From positions 1 to 64,000 of the forward strand of contig NZ_WHNX01000013.1 in assembly GCF_009362815.1 (NCBI RefSeq): 64,000 bases of DNA, written 5' to 3'. The DNA is from Alkalibaculum sporogenes. GTDB taxonomy: Bacteria; Bacillota; Clostridia; Eubacteriales; Alkalibacteraceae. Shown piece by piece: positions 44,900 to 54,441 of this stretch; within the stretch, counting starts at the first letter, position 1, and each line of letters begins with the position of its first letter. The position numbers and the translations under genes were made by a program. The notes beneath the pieces were generated by a model. That model was given only the letters and a program-made list of their open reading frames with translations, was not told the DNA's origin and did not search any database.

Positions 44900-45457
44900 A
44901 TGAGGGTAATTACAGGCAAGGCAAAAGGAAAAAAGTTGTATTCACCAAAGGATGATAGGGTAAGACCTACTTCTGATAAAATAAAACAATCGTTTTTTAA
45001 TATAATTGATTCATTAATTAAAGACTCTGTATTTATTGATTGTTTTTCAGGTACTGGTGCTATCGGTATTGAGGCTCTTAGTAGAGGTGCTAAAGAAGTG
45101 TACTTTATCGACAATAATAAAGAAAGTGTTTTACTAATTAAAAAAAACTTAAATACAACCGATTTAAATAGTATGGGTAATATAATTGAAATGAATGTGG
45201 AAGATGCGATTTCTAATCTGTCAAAAGAAAATGTAATTGCAGATATCATTTTTATGGATCCACCATATGCACTAGATATAATTCCAAGTATAATAAAACA
45301 GATTAGCAAAAACAATATCTTATCACAAGATGGTATTATTGTAGCTGAACACGATAAAAAGTATATACCTGAGGAAACTATCTTAGATTACCAAATATCA
45401 AATAAAAGAGTTTATGGCAATACAACAATGACGTACTACAAGAGATTAAATCTCTAA
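44900..45457 (+). CDS. rsmD: 16S rRNA (guanine-966-N2)-methyltransferase
   Basis: A SAM-dependent methyltransferase of 16S rRNA, 185 residues. The N terminus MRVITGKAKGKKL and RPTSDKIKQSFFNII, the SAM segment DCFSGTGAIGIEALSRGA and the catalytic DPPY (FMDPPYALD) are present. I start at ATG 44900 with GGAG upstream; an in-frame ATG at 44885 would add five residues and lacks a site. It pairs with coaD, 19 bp downstream, as in most Firmicutes. Confidence 0.94.
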   Translation: MRVITGKAKGKKLYSPKDDRVRPTSDKIKQSFFNIIDSLIKDSVFIDCFSGTGAIGIEALSRGAKEVYFIDNNKESVLLIKKNLNTTDLNSMGNIIEMNVEDAISNLSKENVIADIIFMDPPYALDIIPSIIKQISKNNILSQDGIIVAEHDKKYIPEETILDYQISNKRVYGNTTMTYYKRLNL

Positions 45458-45476
45458 CTACAAAAGAAGGTGTGAT

Positions 45477-45956
45477 ATGAGAATAGCAGTTTACCCAGGG
45501 AGTTTTGATCCTATAACAAATGGACATGTAGACATTATAGAACGAGCTTCAAAAATGTTTGACAAGCTTATAGTATCAGTATTACTGAATAATAAAAAGG
45601 AACCCATGTTTACTAGTGATGAAAGAATAGATATGATAAAAAACTCTATAACTCATTTAAATAATGTTGAGGTAGATTCTTTTGAAGGATTATTAGTAAA
45701 TTATTTAAACGAAAAAAAAGTAAATGTTGTCATTAGAGGTCTAAGAGCTATGTCTGATTTTGAAAATGAATTCCAGATGGCTTTGATGAATAAGAAGCTT
45801 TGGGATGATGTAGAGACGATATTTTTAATTACAAAGGTAGAATATTCATATTTAAGTTCTAGTGCAGTAAAAGAAGTAGCAGTTTTTAATGGACATATGA
45901 AGGATTTAGTGCCAGATAATGTGTACAATAAATTACAAAAAAAGTTAGGGGTTTAA
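45477..45956 (+). CDS. coaD: Phosphopantetheine adenylyltransferase
   Basis: The fourth step of coenzyme A synthesis: ATP plus 4'-phosphopantetheine to dephospho-CoA. 159 residues. The nucleotidyltransferase motif is YPGSFDPITNGH (T/HXGH at 14-17); VIRGLRAMSDFENEFQM and YSYLSSSAVKEVA are typical. AAGGTGTG precedes the ATG. Confidence 0.96.
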   Translation: MRIAVYPGSFDPITNGHVDIIERASKMFDKLIVSVLLNNKKEPMFTSDERIDMIKNSITHLNNVEVDSFEGLLVNYLNEKKVNVVIRGLRAMSDFENEFQMALMNKKLWDDVETIFLITKVEYSYLSSSAVKEVAVFNGHMKDLVPDNVYNKLQKKLGV

Positions 45957-45959
45957 CAT

Positions 45960-46403
45960 ATGAAAATTATCTCATTATTAAACGAATTAGAGAGAATAAT
46001 ACAAGAAAGTACAAATCTGCCCTTATCATCCAAAATACTAGTAAATCCAGAGCAAATTCTTGAGATAATTCAAGAAATACTACAAAGTTTGCCTGATGAC
46101 ATGAAAGAAGCTCAATGGGTTAAAGAAGAGCGTAAAAAAATATTGATAGAAGCTCAAAAAGATGCTGAGAGAGTACTAGGTGATGCAGAATCAAAAATAA
46201 GAGAAATGGTTGATGAAAATCAGATTACTCAATCAGCTTATTTAGAGGCAGAAGAAATTAGAAAAAGAGCTGAAGATATCTCTAAAGAAATAAGACAGTC
46301 TACTAATGAATATGCTGATAATGTCCTTAAAAAAATGCAATTTGATTTAAAATCACTAATGGAGCAAATTGAAAATAATAGAAAAGAATTAAGAGGTAAG
46401 TAG
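45960..46403 (+). CDS. Coiled-coil protein downstream of coaD
   Basis: A 147-residue soluble protein. From about residue 50 to the end it is predicted almost wholly helical and charged, with long Glu/Lys/Arg heptads (KEERKKILIEAQKDAERVL, EAEEIRKRAEDISKEI). Similar proteins follow coaD in other Clostridia and are often called ATPase, but I see no nucleotide-binding motif. It resembles DivIVA-like or ATP-synthase-b-like coiled coils in composition only. Its stop codon abuts the stop codon of ylbJ on the other strand with no spacer. Confidence 0.75.
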   Translation: MKIISLLNELERIIQESTNLPLSSKILVNPEQILEIIQEILQSLPDDMKEAQWVKEERKKILIEAQKDAERVLGDAESKIREMVDENQITQSAYLEAEEIRKRAEDISKEIRQSTNEYADNVLKKMQFDLKSLMEQIENNRKELRGK

Positions 46404-47540
46404 TTAGTTTTTTTTGATCTTTCTACAGATAAATATAAATATTGTTATTAGTGCTAGTATCGATATTGTTTGGTAATAAAATATTGAGTAATTGAAATTT
46501 TCAAATGAATTCATAATTTCCAAGTTACTATATACACTCAAAGAAGTAGGGTAAATTAGTTTATAACTTAATAGGGCAATACCCATTGATATGAAACTTT
46601 GACTAATTTTGCCTAACAAAAAACCTGAATATTTTATATCCGTCTCAACTAAGAAGGAATTTGTCTGCATATGAATAGACAGACCACTCCAGGCGATAAT
46701 AAACGACGTTATAGCTACTTTTATAAAGAGAGGGTCACTACACTTACTTATAATATTTATTCCAAGCGTGATCTCAAATAAGCCGTATAAAATGCCATTG
46801 ATTAACTGATCACTTAATTGCATAAAATTCAAATGTCTAGAAAACATATTGGCAAATAAATCAATAAGTCCAGTGATTTCAAGATAATTTATGAATATAT
46901 TAAAAAATACCATGTATCCTCCTATTTTAAGAATATTTTGCGTAGAGTCTACAATGGCACTATTGATTATAATAGAAAAATTTTTATTTTCACTTCGCTT
47001 AAATACACCTGTTGAAAGTTTCTCTTTATAGAAATTCTTCAAAAACAAGGTGTTTATTATGGCACCTAAATAGTTTGATATGAGCAAAATCGGTACTACT
47101 ACCATATTATCAAACATCTGGAGTGCAACTATACCTATGATAAATGCTGGACCAGTTGTACTACACAAACCTAATAATTTATAACTCTCAGTTACTGAGA
47201 CTACATTTTCCTTTCTTAAGTCACATACTATTTTTCCACCTAATGGATATCCAGATATATATCCCATTGCTAAGGGTAGTATTCCACTTCCTGATATATT
47301 AAATATTTTATTCATGACTTTATTAAATAATTTTTGCAACAAATACGCTGTATCTAATTGAAATAGAATATGACTAAAAATCATAAAAGGGAATAAAGAT
47401 GGCATGACATTATAAAACCATAAATTTATACCGTCTAAGACTGATTTAATGGCAAGTCTAGTATCAGATATTAATAAACCCAGCATAATACTTGTTATTA
47501 AGATAAGGAGAATATTTTTAGTTGCTATTTTTTTTATCAT
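46404..47540 (-). CDS. ylbJ: Sporulation integral membrane protein YlbJ
   Basis: A 378-residue polytopic protein with about eight helices of the nucleoside-recognition/YlbJ family. In Bacillus YlbJ is needed for proper spore formation under sigma-E control. Conserved parts include NVMPSLFPFMIFSHIL, MGYISGYPLGGKI and LCSTTGPAFIIGIVA. No clear ribosome site precedes the ATG. It lies between coaD and tmcAL, close to the Bacillus ylb order. It follows tmcAL by 34 bp on the same strand. Confidence 0.9.
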   Translation of the reverse strand: MIKKIATKNILLILITSIMLGLLISDTRLAIKSVLDGINLWFYNVMPSLFPFMIFSHILFQLDTAYLLQKLFNKVMNKIFNISGSGILPLAMGYISGYPLGGKIVCDLRKENVVSVTESYKLLGLCSTTGPAFIIGIVALQMFDNMVVVPILLISNYLGAIINTLFLKNFYKEKLSTGVFKRSENKNFSIIINSAIVDSTQNILKIGGYMVFFNIFINYLEITGLIDLFANMFSRHLNFMQLSDQLINGILYGLFEITLGINIISKCSDPLFIKVAITSFIIAWSGLSIHMQTNSFLVETDIKYSGFLLGKISQSFISMGIALLSYKLIYPTSLSVYSNLEIMNSFENFNYSIFYYQTISILALITIFIFICRKIKKN

Positions 47541-47574
47541 ATATTATTCTATTATTCAATTACAGAAAAAATTA

Positions 47575-48795
47575 TTATATTTGTATTATTTCCGGCTTTT
47601 TAATAAAATCACTGTTTATTTTATTTATATCAGTAGTTAGATAGTAGTAGTTAGTAGATAATACATCTTTGTTAATAGAATAACGTTGAAAACTATCCAA
47701 ATCCTTATAATCTTTAGCGAGATTTGTAACAATTTTTATCTCGCTATTTAGCTTAATTTGCTTTAAAATTTCTTTTCCTCTTTCGTTAAATGCTAATACG
47801 CGAAGATATGGTTTATAGTCATAATTTTTAAATATTTGTTTGGCATCAGCGCTTTTATGTGAGTGTAAAAAATTAATAAGTATCCTTTTAATTCTTGTTT
47901 TTGTATATCTTTTTGTATGAATATGATTAACTAGCTCATCCATTGTTTTACAAGCGTACGCTGATTTTAGTATTCTATTTTCTAGTCCTTCACTTACATC
48001 AAAGAATTCTTTTAATTCATCTGGAGAAGATTTGAATAAATCTCCAACTATTAAGGAAAAATAATTTTCGAGATTATTAAATTGATTGCCATATAGGTAT
48101 AGACTTTTATAAGTTGAATCTGGTACTACATCAATTACACTTTCTATATCCATAGTTTTGAGTAGAAGGTTACGTATATGTGTAGCGCCAACAAAATTGT
48201 TTACTATTTTTTCATCATGATAACCTACATTCACTCGCTGTATTGGCAATGGAGCTATACTGCTATTAAATTTATATAACCATTTTAAGTATTCAATAGC
48301 TAAAATATTATTAGGAGTAGTGATTATATGGTCAGTAGTATTTAGGAAATCTCCTAGTGCTAGCTGTCTAGCACTAGGGAAAGATTTGCCTTTGTTTAAA
48401 TAACTTTTTAGAAGTTCTCTATAGTAAGGTGGCTCATCTATAAGAATTTTTGCTATTTCAGATAATTCTGAAAGACTATCATTTTCACATCCAAAGCTTA
48501 GAGTACTGACAATATTGAGTGCATCTAGAGTAATTACACTACCATATGCAAAAATTTCTGCACTTTGACAACTAAATACATATGGAAGTTCTACTACTAA
48601 ATCGATACCATTTTTTACTGAAATGCTAGCCCTAGTCCACTTGTCTAGTAAGGCTGGTTCACCTCTTTGCAAAAAACTACCGCTCATAATAGCCATAGTG
48701 TGTGAACATTGGCTTTTTTCTTTAGATATATTTAAATGATAAGCATGTCCGTTATGAAAAGGATTATATTCGGCAATAATACTAAGTAGTTTCAT
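47575..48795 (-). CDS. tmcAL: tRNA(Met) cytidine acetate ligase
   Basis: It makes N4-acetylcytidine at the wobble position of elongator tRNA-Met, using acetate and ATP. 406 residues. The N terminus has the nucleotidyltransferase-like IIAEYNPFHNGH; MSGSFLQRGEPALLDKWTRA and VELPYVFSCQSAEIFA follow. This is Bacillus YlbM. GGAGGTTAA precedes the ATG. It is divergent from ackA, whose product uses the same metabolite acetate, but that may be chance. Confidence 0.93.
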   Translation of the reverse strand: MKLLSIIAEYNPFHNGHAYHLNISKEKSQCSHTMAIMSGSFLQRGEPALLDKWTRASISVKNGIDLVVELPYVFSCQSAEIFAYGSVITLDALNIVSTLSFGCENDSLSELSEIAKILIDEPPYYRELLKSYLNKGKSFPSARQLALGDFLNTTDHIITTPNNILAIEYLKWLYKFNSSIAPLPIQRVNVGYHDEKIVNNFVGATHIRNLLLKTMDIESVIDVVPDSTYKSLYLYGNQFNNLENYFSLIVGDLFKSSPDELKEFFDVSEGLENRILKSAYACKTMDELVNHIHTKRYTKTRIKRILINFLHSHKSADAKQIFKNYDYKPYLRVLAFNERGKEILKQIKLNSEIKIVTNLAKDYKDLDSFQRYSINKDVLSTNYYYLTTDINKINSDFIKKPEIIQI

Positions 48796-48939
48796 AATTT
48801 AACCTCCAATAATTGTTGTAGTACAAAAATCATAACCGAAAATTATGTTTTTTTGAAGTGATTTAGTAGAAATATTTTTATAATGTGATAAAATAGTCAA
48901 AGAGAGATAATGTAAAATATAAAATAGGAGATGTTTTTA

Positions 48940-50160
48940 TTGAATATACTAGTGATTAACTGTGGAAGTTCGTCTTTAAAATATCAATTAGTAGACATGA
49001 GTAATGAAAAAGTTTTAGCAAAAGGGCTTGCAGAAAAAATAGGATTAGAAGATTCAATATTTACTCATAGTCCAGATGGAAAATATAAATTAGTTAAAAA
49101 AGGAACATTGAAAGATCATGAAGAAGCATTAAATATAGTTATGGATTCTTTAGTGGATGAAAAATATGGAGTTATAAAAGCACTTACAGAGATCGATGCT
49201 GTTGGTCATAGAATTGTACACGGTGGAGAATACTATTCTTCTTCTGTACTTATAGATGATGATGTTGTAGATGCTATAAAAAAATGCATCGAGGTAGCAC
49301 CTTTGCATAATCCTGCAAATATCCTAGGTATAAATGCTTGTAAGCGTCTTTTGCCTGGTATACCAATGGTCGCAGTATTTGACACAGCCTTCCATCAAAC
49401 AATGCCAAAAGAGGCATATATCTATCCTCTACCATACGAATATTACAATAAATACAAAGTTAGAAAATACGGTTTTCATGGCACTTCACACAAATATGTT
49501 TCACAAAGGGCTGCTTGTATCTTAAACAAACCAATAGAAGAACTAAAAATTATAACTTGTCATCTAGGTAATGGTGCTAGTTTAACGGCGATAAAGAATG
49601 GAAAATCTATAGATACAACTATGGGCTTTACACCTTTAGAAGGTTTAGCTATGGGAACAAGATGTGGAAGCATTGACCCATCAATTGTTACTTACCTAAT
49701 GGGAAAAGAAAATATTGATTCTCATGAAGTTGATGAAATATTAAACAAAAAGTCTGGTGTACTTGGTATATCTGGTGTTAGCTCAGATTTCAGAGATATC
49801 GAATCTGCTGTTGAAGATGGAAATAGCAGAGCGCAACTGGCATTAGATGTTTTCGACTATAAAGTAAAAACTTCTATAGGGTCATATGTAGCAGCTATGA
49901 ACGGAGTAGACGCTATTGTCTTTACAGCAGGACTTGGTGAAAATTCAGCGTATACTAGAAAAAACATATGTTCAGGATTAAGCTATTTAGGAATGACTAT
50001 AGATGATGAAAAAAATAGTATAAGAAGAGAAGAAGTAATTATTTCTACACCAGATTCTAAAGTTAAAATAATTGTGATTCCAACAGATGAAGAAATGGCT
50101 ATTGCAAGAGATACAAAAGAGATAATAGTAAATGACGTGCTTGACAAAGTATTATATTGA
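48940..50160 (+). CDS. ackA: Acetate kinase
   Basis: It converts acetyl phosphate and ADP to acetate and ATP, a main energy step in fermenters. 406 residues. [61 protein letters not shown] and [13 protein letters not shown] are all present. I choose TTG 48940; AGGAG ends 9 bases upstream. The in-frame ATG at 48931 directly abuts that site. No pta gene adjoins it, unlike many bacteria. Confidence 0.96.
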   Translation: MNILVINCGSSSLKYQLVDMSNEKVLAKGLAEKIGLEDSIFTHSPDGKYKLVKKGTLKDHEEALNIVMDSLVDEKYGVIKALTEIDAVGHRIVHGGEYYSSSVLIDDDVVDAIKKCIEVAPLHNPANILGINACKRLLPGIPMVAVFDTAFHQTMPKEAYIYPLPYEYYNKYKVRKYGFHGTSHKYVSQRAACILNKPIEELKIITCHLGNGASLTAIKNGKSIDTTMGFTPLEGLAMGTRCGSIDPSIVTYLMGKENIDSHEVDEILNKKSGVLGISGVSSDFRDIESAVEDGNSRAQLALDVFDYKVKTSIGSYVAAMNGVDAIVFTAGLGENSAYTRKNICSGLSYLGMTIDDEKNSIRREEVIISTPDSKVKIIVIPTDEEMAIARDTKEIIVNDVLDKVLY

Positions 50161-50197
50161 AGATATAATTATCTCTGCTAGTTCAGAGGTGATTTAA

Positions 50198-50671
50198 ATG
50201 ATTATTGACATTTTATCTCTATTGACGAGACAGGAAAAAGTAATAGAAGTAAATAGAAAAATACCCAATTTTATATCTGAATTGAATTGTGACAAACCTA
50301 TTGAAGTTAAGGGTAGAATTCATATTGAAAATCAATCCATTAAGATAAATCTTAATGTAAAGTTGTACATTGATATGGTATGTTCAAGATGTATTGAAGA
50401 ATTCAATTATTTAATAGATATAGAAATAATTGAAGACTATGATATGGCCGAAAATCAAGGACTGTTACAAAACGATACTTTAGACTTGACAGAATTGATA
50501 CGAGAGAGTATTTTGTTACATATTCCTATACAGGCCTTATGTGATGTAAGCTGTAAAGGTTTGTGCGCGATATGTGGGGAAAACAAAAATATTCATAATT
50601 GTGATTGCGATAAGGATCAAATAGATCCTCGGTTATCTGTTCTGAACAATCTGTTAAATGGGGATGAATAG
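50198..50671 (+). CDS. YceD/DUF177 family protein
   Basis: A 157-residue protein of the YceD family, found almost always directly before rpmF. Conserved cysteines CSRCIEEF (middle) and [13 protein letters not shown] (C-terminal) suggest a zinc site. The family is implicated in 23S rRNA accumulation or 50S assembly. AGAGGTGA precedes the ATG. It ends 11 bp before rpmF. Confidence 0.9.
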   Translation: MIIDILSLLTRQEKVIEVNRKIPNFISELNCDKPIEVKGRIHIENQSIKINLNVKLYIDMVCSRCIEEFNYLIDIEIIEDYDMAENQGLLQNDTLDLTELIRESILLHIPIQALCDVSCKGLCAICGENKNIHNCDCDKDQIDPRLSVLNNLLNGDE

Positions 50672-50682
50672 GAGGTGTAGAA

Positions 50683-50856
50683 ATGGCAGTACCAAAAAGA
50701 AAGGTATCCAAATCTAGAAGAGACAAGAGAAGAACTCATTACAAATTAAATGTACCAGGTATGAGCACTTGCCCTAAATGTGGTGAAATCAAACTACCTC
50801 ATAGAGTTTGTAGAGCATGTGGAACTTATAAAGATAAGGCAGTATTAGAAGTATAA
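50683..50856 (+). CDS. rpmF: 50S ribosomal protein L32
   Basis: A 57-residue ribosomal protein. It begins [20 protein letters not shown] and has the zinc pairs CPKC and CRAC. GGAGGTG lies 5-6 bases before the ATG. The YceD-L32 order is near universal. A strong terminator follows, separating it from plsX. Confidence 0.97.
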   Translation: MAVPKRKVSKSRRDKRRTHYKLNVPGMSTCPKCGEIKLPHRVCRACGTYKDKAVLEV

Positions 50857-50895
50857 ATAATAGGTAGAGTAAATCTTTGCCTTTGTTTTACAGAT

Positions 50896-50937
50896 AAGTA
50901 AGCCCTCACCTCTTAGATGGGGTGAGGGCTTACTTTA
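50896..50937 (+). terminator. Terminator after rpmF
   Basis: AAGTAAGCCCTCACC (50896-50910) and GGTGAGGGCTTACTT (50921-50935) form a perfect 15-bp stem. Confidence 0.9.
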
Positions 50938-51116
50938 TGATAGAAATTTAGGTAGTTCTATTGTTAAACAGACTAAATAAAGTACTAAGATTGCTGTGGT
51001 AAATTCACAGCCACATTAGCAAGGATAACTTGCATCAGGTGTATAAGACTCAATTTATCCTGCATTAACAGGCCTTGGCTCGTTGATTCACTAAAACTAT
51101 TATACAGAGGGTTAAG

Positions 51117-51153
51117 AAAACTCTTACTGAATAAAGTTTTACTTTATATTGAG
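51117..51153 (+). repeat. Dispersed repeat family R3, copy 2
   Basis: ACTGAATAAAGTTTTACTTT and flanks match copy 1 at 17480-17520 with a few mismatches. Located 40-75 bp upstream of plsX. Confidence 0.6.
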
Positions 51154-51191
51154 ATCTGGTATATTTGATTATTATTATGGAGTGAGTTTCA

Positions 51192-52187
51192 ATGAATATA
51201 TACGTCGATGGTATGGGTGGAGATAATTCGCCAGGTGAAATTGTACAAGGTTGTATAATGGCTGCAAAGAGCTTTAATAGAAAGATTTGTATTATAGGTG
51301 AAGAACAAAAATTATACGCTGAATTAGATAAACAAGAGTATGTAAAAGAATTAATTGAAGTGATACCTTCTCTTGAGGTTATAACTAATAATGAAGATCC
51401 AACCATAGCTATACGTCGGAAAAAACAATCGTCATTAGTTATAGGTTTACAGAGAATAAAGGCAGATAGACGTTCAATTTTGATTTCCGCAGGTAGTACA
51501 GGTGCATTACTTGCAGGTGGCACATTAATAGTCGGGCGAATTAAAGGTATTCAAAGGCCTGCATTAACTGTAATGTTACCTACTAAGAAAGGGTTTTCCC
51601 TTTTATTAGATGCTGGTGCTAATGTTGATTGTAAAGCAAGCTATTTGCAACAATTTGCTATTATGTCAAGTATTTATGTTGAAGAGCTATTAGGGGTTAC
51701 CAAACCAAGAGTTGGTTTGATAAATATTGGTTCAGAAGAGAAAAAAGGTAATGAATTGACAAAAGAGACATATGGTTTATTGAAAGAAACAGATGTAAAC
51801 TTCGTTGGGAATATTGAAGCAAGGGACATCCCTGAAGGAAATGCTGATATATTAGTATGTGATGGATTCACTGGAAATATAATATTGAAGTTAATGGAAG
51901 GTTTGGGCTTGTTTATTTTTGATGCATTGAAGAAATCTATTATAAGTTCAACTAGAGCGAAAATAGGTGGACTTTTATTAAAACCTGCCTTAAAAATTTT
52001 TAAGAAACGCTTTGATTACACTGAAGTAGGTGGAGCACCTTTACTAGGTGTAAATGGAGGTATTATAAAGGCTCATGGCAATTCTGATAGAAAGGCTATC
52101 TACAACGCTATAAAACAAGGCATAGAATTCCAAGAGAAGAATATCATAGATAAAATATCAAATAAAATAGTTAAAGTTCAAGAATAA
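51192..52187 (+). CDS. plsX: Phosphate acyltransferase PlsX
   Basis: It makes acyl phosphate from acyl-ACP, the first step of phosphatidic acid synthesis in Firmicutes. 331 residues. VDGMGGDNSPGEIVQG, LISAGSTGALLAGGTLIVGRI and ICDGFTGN-like VCDGFTGNIILKLMEG are typical. GGAGTGAG precedes the ATG. Its usual neighbours fapR, fabD and fabG are missing; acpP follows directly. The PlsY partner is not in this window. Confidence 0.95.
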   Translation: MNIYVDGMGGDNSPGEIVQGCIMAAKSFNRKICIIGEEQKLYAELDKQEYVKELIEVIPSLEVITNNEDPTIAIRRKKQSSLVIGLQRIKADRRSILISAGSTGALLAGGTLIVGRIKGIQRPALTVMLPTKKGFSLLLDAGANVDCKASYLQQFAIMSSIYVEELLGVTKPRVGLINIGSEEKKGNELTKETYGLLKETDVNFVGNIEARDIPEGNADILVCDGFTGNIILKLMEGLGLFIFDALKKSIISSTRAKIGGLLLKPALKIFKKRFDYTEVGGAPLLGVNGGIIKAHGNSDRKAIYNAIKQGIEFQEKNIIDKISNKIVKVQE

Positions 52188-52219
52188 CTTATATATATTC
52201 TTATATGGGGGTGAAATAA

Positions 52220-52447
52220 ATGGATATATTCGATAGAGTAAAAAAAATCATACTCAATCAAATTGATATTGAAGAATCAAAAATTACTTTAAATTCTGGC
52301 TTTCTTGATGATTTAGGTGCAGATTCACTTGATGTGGCAGAGATGATAATGGCTTTTGAAGAAGAGTTTAAACTAGAGATTAATGATGAAGATATTGAGA
52401 AGATTAAAACTGTAGGTCATGTGGTAGACTATTTCAAAGAAAAGTAA
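52220..52447 (+). CDS. acpP: Acyl carrier protein
   Basis: A 75-residue acidic four-helix carrier of growing fatty acyl chains. The phosphopantetheine serine is in [11 protein letters not shown] near residue 36. [20 protein letters not shown] is the usual helix II-III region. GGGGGTGAA precedes the ATG. It lies between plsX and rnc, a common Firmicute order. Confidence 0.96.
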   Translation: MDIFDRVKKIILNQIDIEESKITLNSGFLDDLGADSLDVAEMIMAFEEEFKLEINDEDIEKIKTVGHVVDYFKEK

Positions 52448-52472
52448 AAGTCCTAAAAGGGACTTTTATTTT
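52446..52472 (+). terminator. Terminator after acpP
   Basis: AAAAGTCC and GGACTTTT form an 8-bp stem with a 5-base loop, followed by ATTTTAT. Confidence 0.75.
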
Positions 52473-52543
52473 ATGATAGGAAAATTCGACTAGCTCGCTA
52501 GGTCCAAATTTTATATAATTACTTAAATAAGAGTCGAATATGT
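52472..52543 (+). repeat. Dispersed repeat family R1, copy 2
   Basis: TATGATAGGAAAATTCGACT and the following bases match the minus strand of 15961-16028. It fills most of the acpP-rnc gap. Confidence 0.75.
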
Positions 52544-52630
52544 TATTATTGTTTGAATTCACTAAGGATACGTTAATTTAGTTGATGTACAGTAAGATAA
52601 ACAATAAGAAATAAAAACATGGAGGAAAAA

Positions 52631-53320
52631 ATGAATTTTAACAATATTGAAACTGTTTTAAACTATAAATTTAATAATCCAGCGATACTAAAAAATGCTC
52701 TTACTCATAGCTCCTTTGTCAATGAAAAGAGTAAAATGCTCAATAATGAAAGACTCGAGTTTTTGGGGGATGCTGTATTAGAGTTAGTAGTAAGCTCTTA
52801 TCTATATAAAAATCATGCCTATTCATCAGAGGGAGAATTAACTAAATTACGTGCAAAGATTGTATGTACGGAGTCACTTGCTATGGTATCAAATGTGTTA
52901 AATCTAGGGAGTTATATATTACTGGGTAAAGGCGAAGAAAATACAGGTGGTAGAAATCGTAAATCTATCCTTGCAAATTCATTTGAAGCAATTATCGGCG
53001 CTATTTATATAGATAGTAGTATAGAACAAGCAGAAAAGTTTATATTGTCAAAAATGGATCAAAATATGAAAGATGCTATTAAGGGCAGACTTATTTTTGA
53101 TTATAAAACTAAGATTCAAGAGCTCATTCAACAGAATTCATCTAATATCATTGAATATACAGTCGAAAGTGAACAAGGCCCAGAGCATGATAAATTATTT
53201 AATATCAACTTGCATTTGAATGGAGAAATTATTGGAACAGGGTGTGGAAGTAGTAAAAAAGAGGCAGAACAACGAGCTGCATATAATGGTTTGATCTTTT
53301 TAGGAGAAATAAATGGATAA
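52631..53320 (+). CDS. rnc: Ribonuclease III
   Basis: It cleaves double-stranded RNA in rRNA and mRNA processing. 229 residues. The catalytic signature is NERLEFLGDAVLEL (near 39-52), and the second conserved acidic site lies in NSFEAIIGAIYID. The C-terminal dsRNA-binding domain (about 155-225) ends GSSKKEAEQRAAYNGL. I start at ATG 52631 behind GGAGG; an ATG at 52619 would contain that site. The 3' end overlaps the next gene by 8 bp. Confidence 0.96.
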   Translation: MNFNNIETVLNYKFNNPAILKNALTHSSFVNEKSKMLNNERLEFLGDAVLELVVSSYLYKNHAYSSEGELTKLRAKIVCTESLAMVSNVLNLGSYILLGKGEENTGGRNRKSILANSFEAIIGAIYIDSSIEQAEKFILSKMDQNMKDAIKGRLIFDYKTKIQELIQQNSSNIIEYTVESEQGPEHDKLFNINLHLNGEIIGTGCGSSKKEAEQRAAYNGLIFLGEING

Positions 53321-54425
53321 TAGTACTAGCACGAAAGTTATTTCAATATTTATTCCACATGAAGGTTGTCCTCATGATTGTGTGTTCTGTAATCAAAAAA
53401 AGATATCCGGTTCAGTAAAATCTCCAGATATTAAAGATATTGAAGAGCATATTGAAACTGCTCTTACTACATTAGATAATAATAGTTATAATATTGTTTT
53501 AGCTTTTTATGGTGGTAGTTTTACAGCTATTAAACGAGAAAAACAAATAGAGTACTTGAGGGTCGCTAAATATTATAAAGATAGAAAAAGTATAAATAGC
53601 ATAAGATTATCTACACGACCTGATTACATGAAAGATGAACATGTATCACTTTTAAAAGAGTACAATGTTGACCATGTAGAACTAGGTATTCAGTCTACCC
53701 ATCCTAAGGTACTAAAATTAAGTAAACGTTATTATAGTATTTATACTATTAATCAGGCTGTAATGAATCTTAGTAAATACAATATAGATTTTGGTTTTCA
53801 GATTATGATTGGTTTACCAGGAGATAATAGACAAAGATTGATTAATACTTGCTTTGAATTAGCAGCATTACAACCTAATACCCTTCGAATTTATCCGACT
53901 CTAGTTATTGTGAATACAGAACTACAAGAAATGTATAAAAATATGGAGTATACTCCTCTTACTTTACTTGAAGCGAGGGAACTTAGTATAATACCGTATA
54001 TTATATTTAAAAATCTAGGTAGTAATATTATTAGGGTTGGTCTACATGCATCAGAATCTCTTCTGTTAGATGACAATATTGTAGCAGGACCATTTCATAG
54101 TGCCTTTGGTGAAATGGTCCAATCTAGCATATACTGGGCGATGATCAAATCAGCTATAGTGCGTTATAGACTACAAAATAAAAACATTACAATTATTGCT
54201 AATGCACGTGATTTCTCGAAAATTACAGGTAATAAAGGTGAAAATAGAGTATTAATTAAAGATTATTTTAATGTAGAATACAAGTTTCAAAAGAATGACT
54301 CTTTGAAAGATGATATAATAATACAATATGAGAATTATGATTATTTATTGAGGATGAAAGAATATTATAATGATATAATAAATCAATTAACTAATGAGTG
54401 GCACTGTAAAAATATTATGAACTAA
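53313..54425 (+). CDS. Radical SAM protein, Elp3-like without acetyltransferase domain
   Basis: A 370-residue radical SAM protein. The iron-sulfur motif CPHDCVFCNQKKISG is near residues 18-32; AFYGGSFTAI, LSTRPDY and VELGIQSTHPKVL place it near the Elp3/COG1243 group. Elp3 itself has a C-terminal acetyltransferase domain and is longer; that part is absent here. Clostridia often encode such a protein between rnc and smc. It overlaps rnc, so it is co-translated. The substrate, perhaps a tRNA, is unknown. Confidence 0.85.
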   Translation: MDNSTSTKVISIFIPHEGCPHDCVFCNQKKISGSVKSPDIKDIEEHIETALTTLDNNSYNIVLAFYGGSFTAIKREKQIEYLRVAKYYKDRKSINSIRLSTRPDYMKDEHVSLLKEYNVDHVELGIQSTHPKVLKLSKRYYSIYTINQAVMNLSKYNIDFGFQIMIGLPGDNRQRLINTCFELAALQPNTLRIYPTLVIVNTELQEMYKNMEYTPLTLLEARELSIIPYIIFKNLGSNIIRVGLHASESLLLDDNIVAGPFHSAFGEMVQSSIYWAMIKSAIVRYRLQNKNITIIANARDFSKITGNKGENRVLIKDYFNVEYKFQKNDSLKDDIIIQYENYDYLLRMKEYYNDIINQLTNEWHCKNIMN

Positions 54426-54441
54426 CTTGAGGTGAACAAAT

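Larger units (their letters stand above)
50857..51191. other. 335-bp intergenic region, rpmF / plsX
   Basis: It holds the rpmF terminator, a GCTGTG/CACAGC hairpin (50993-51011) and an R3 repeat copy (51117-51153). No fapR or other regulator gene is present, and I see no coding frame with a ribosome site. Confidence 0.6.

Noticed and set aside
47449-47640. 63-residue plus-strand frame across the ylbJ-tmcAL gap
   Set aside because: Antisense to two well-supported genes, no ribosome site.
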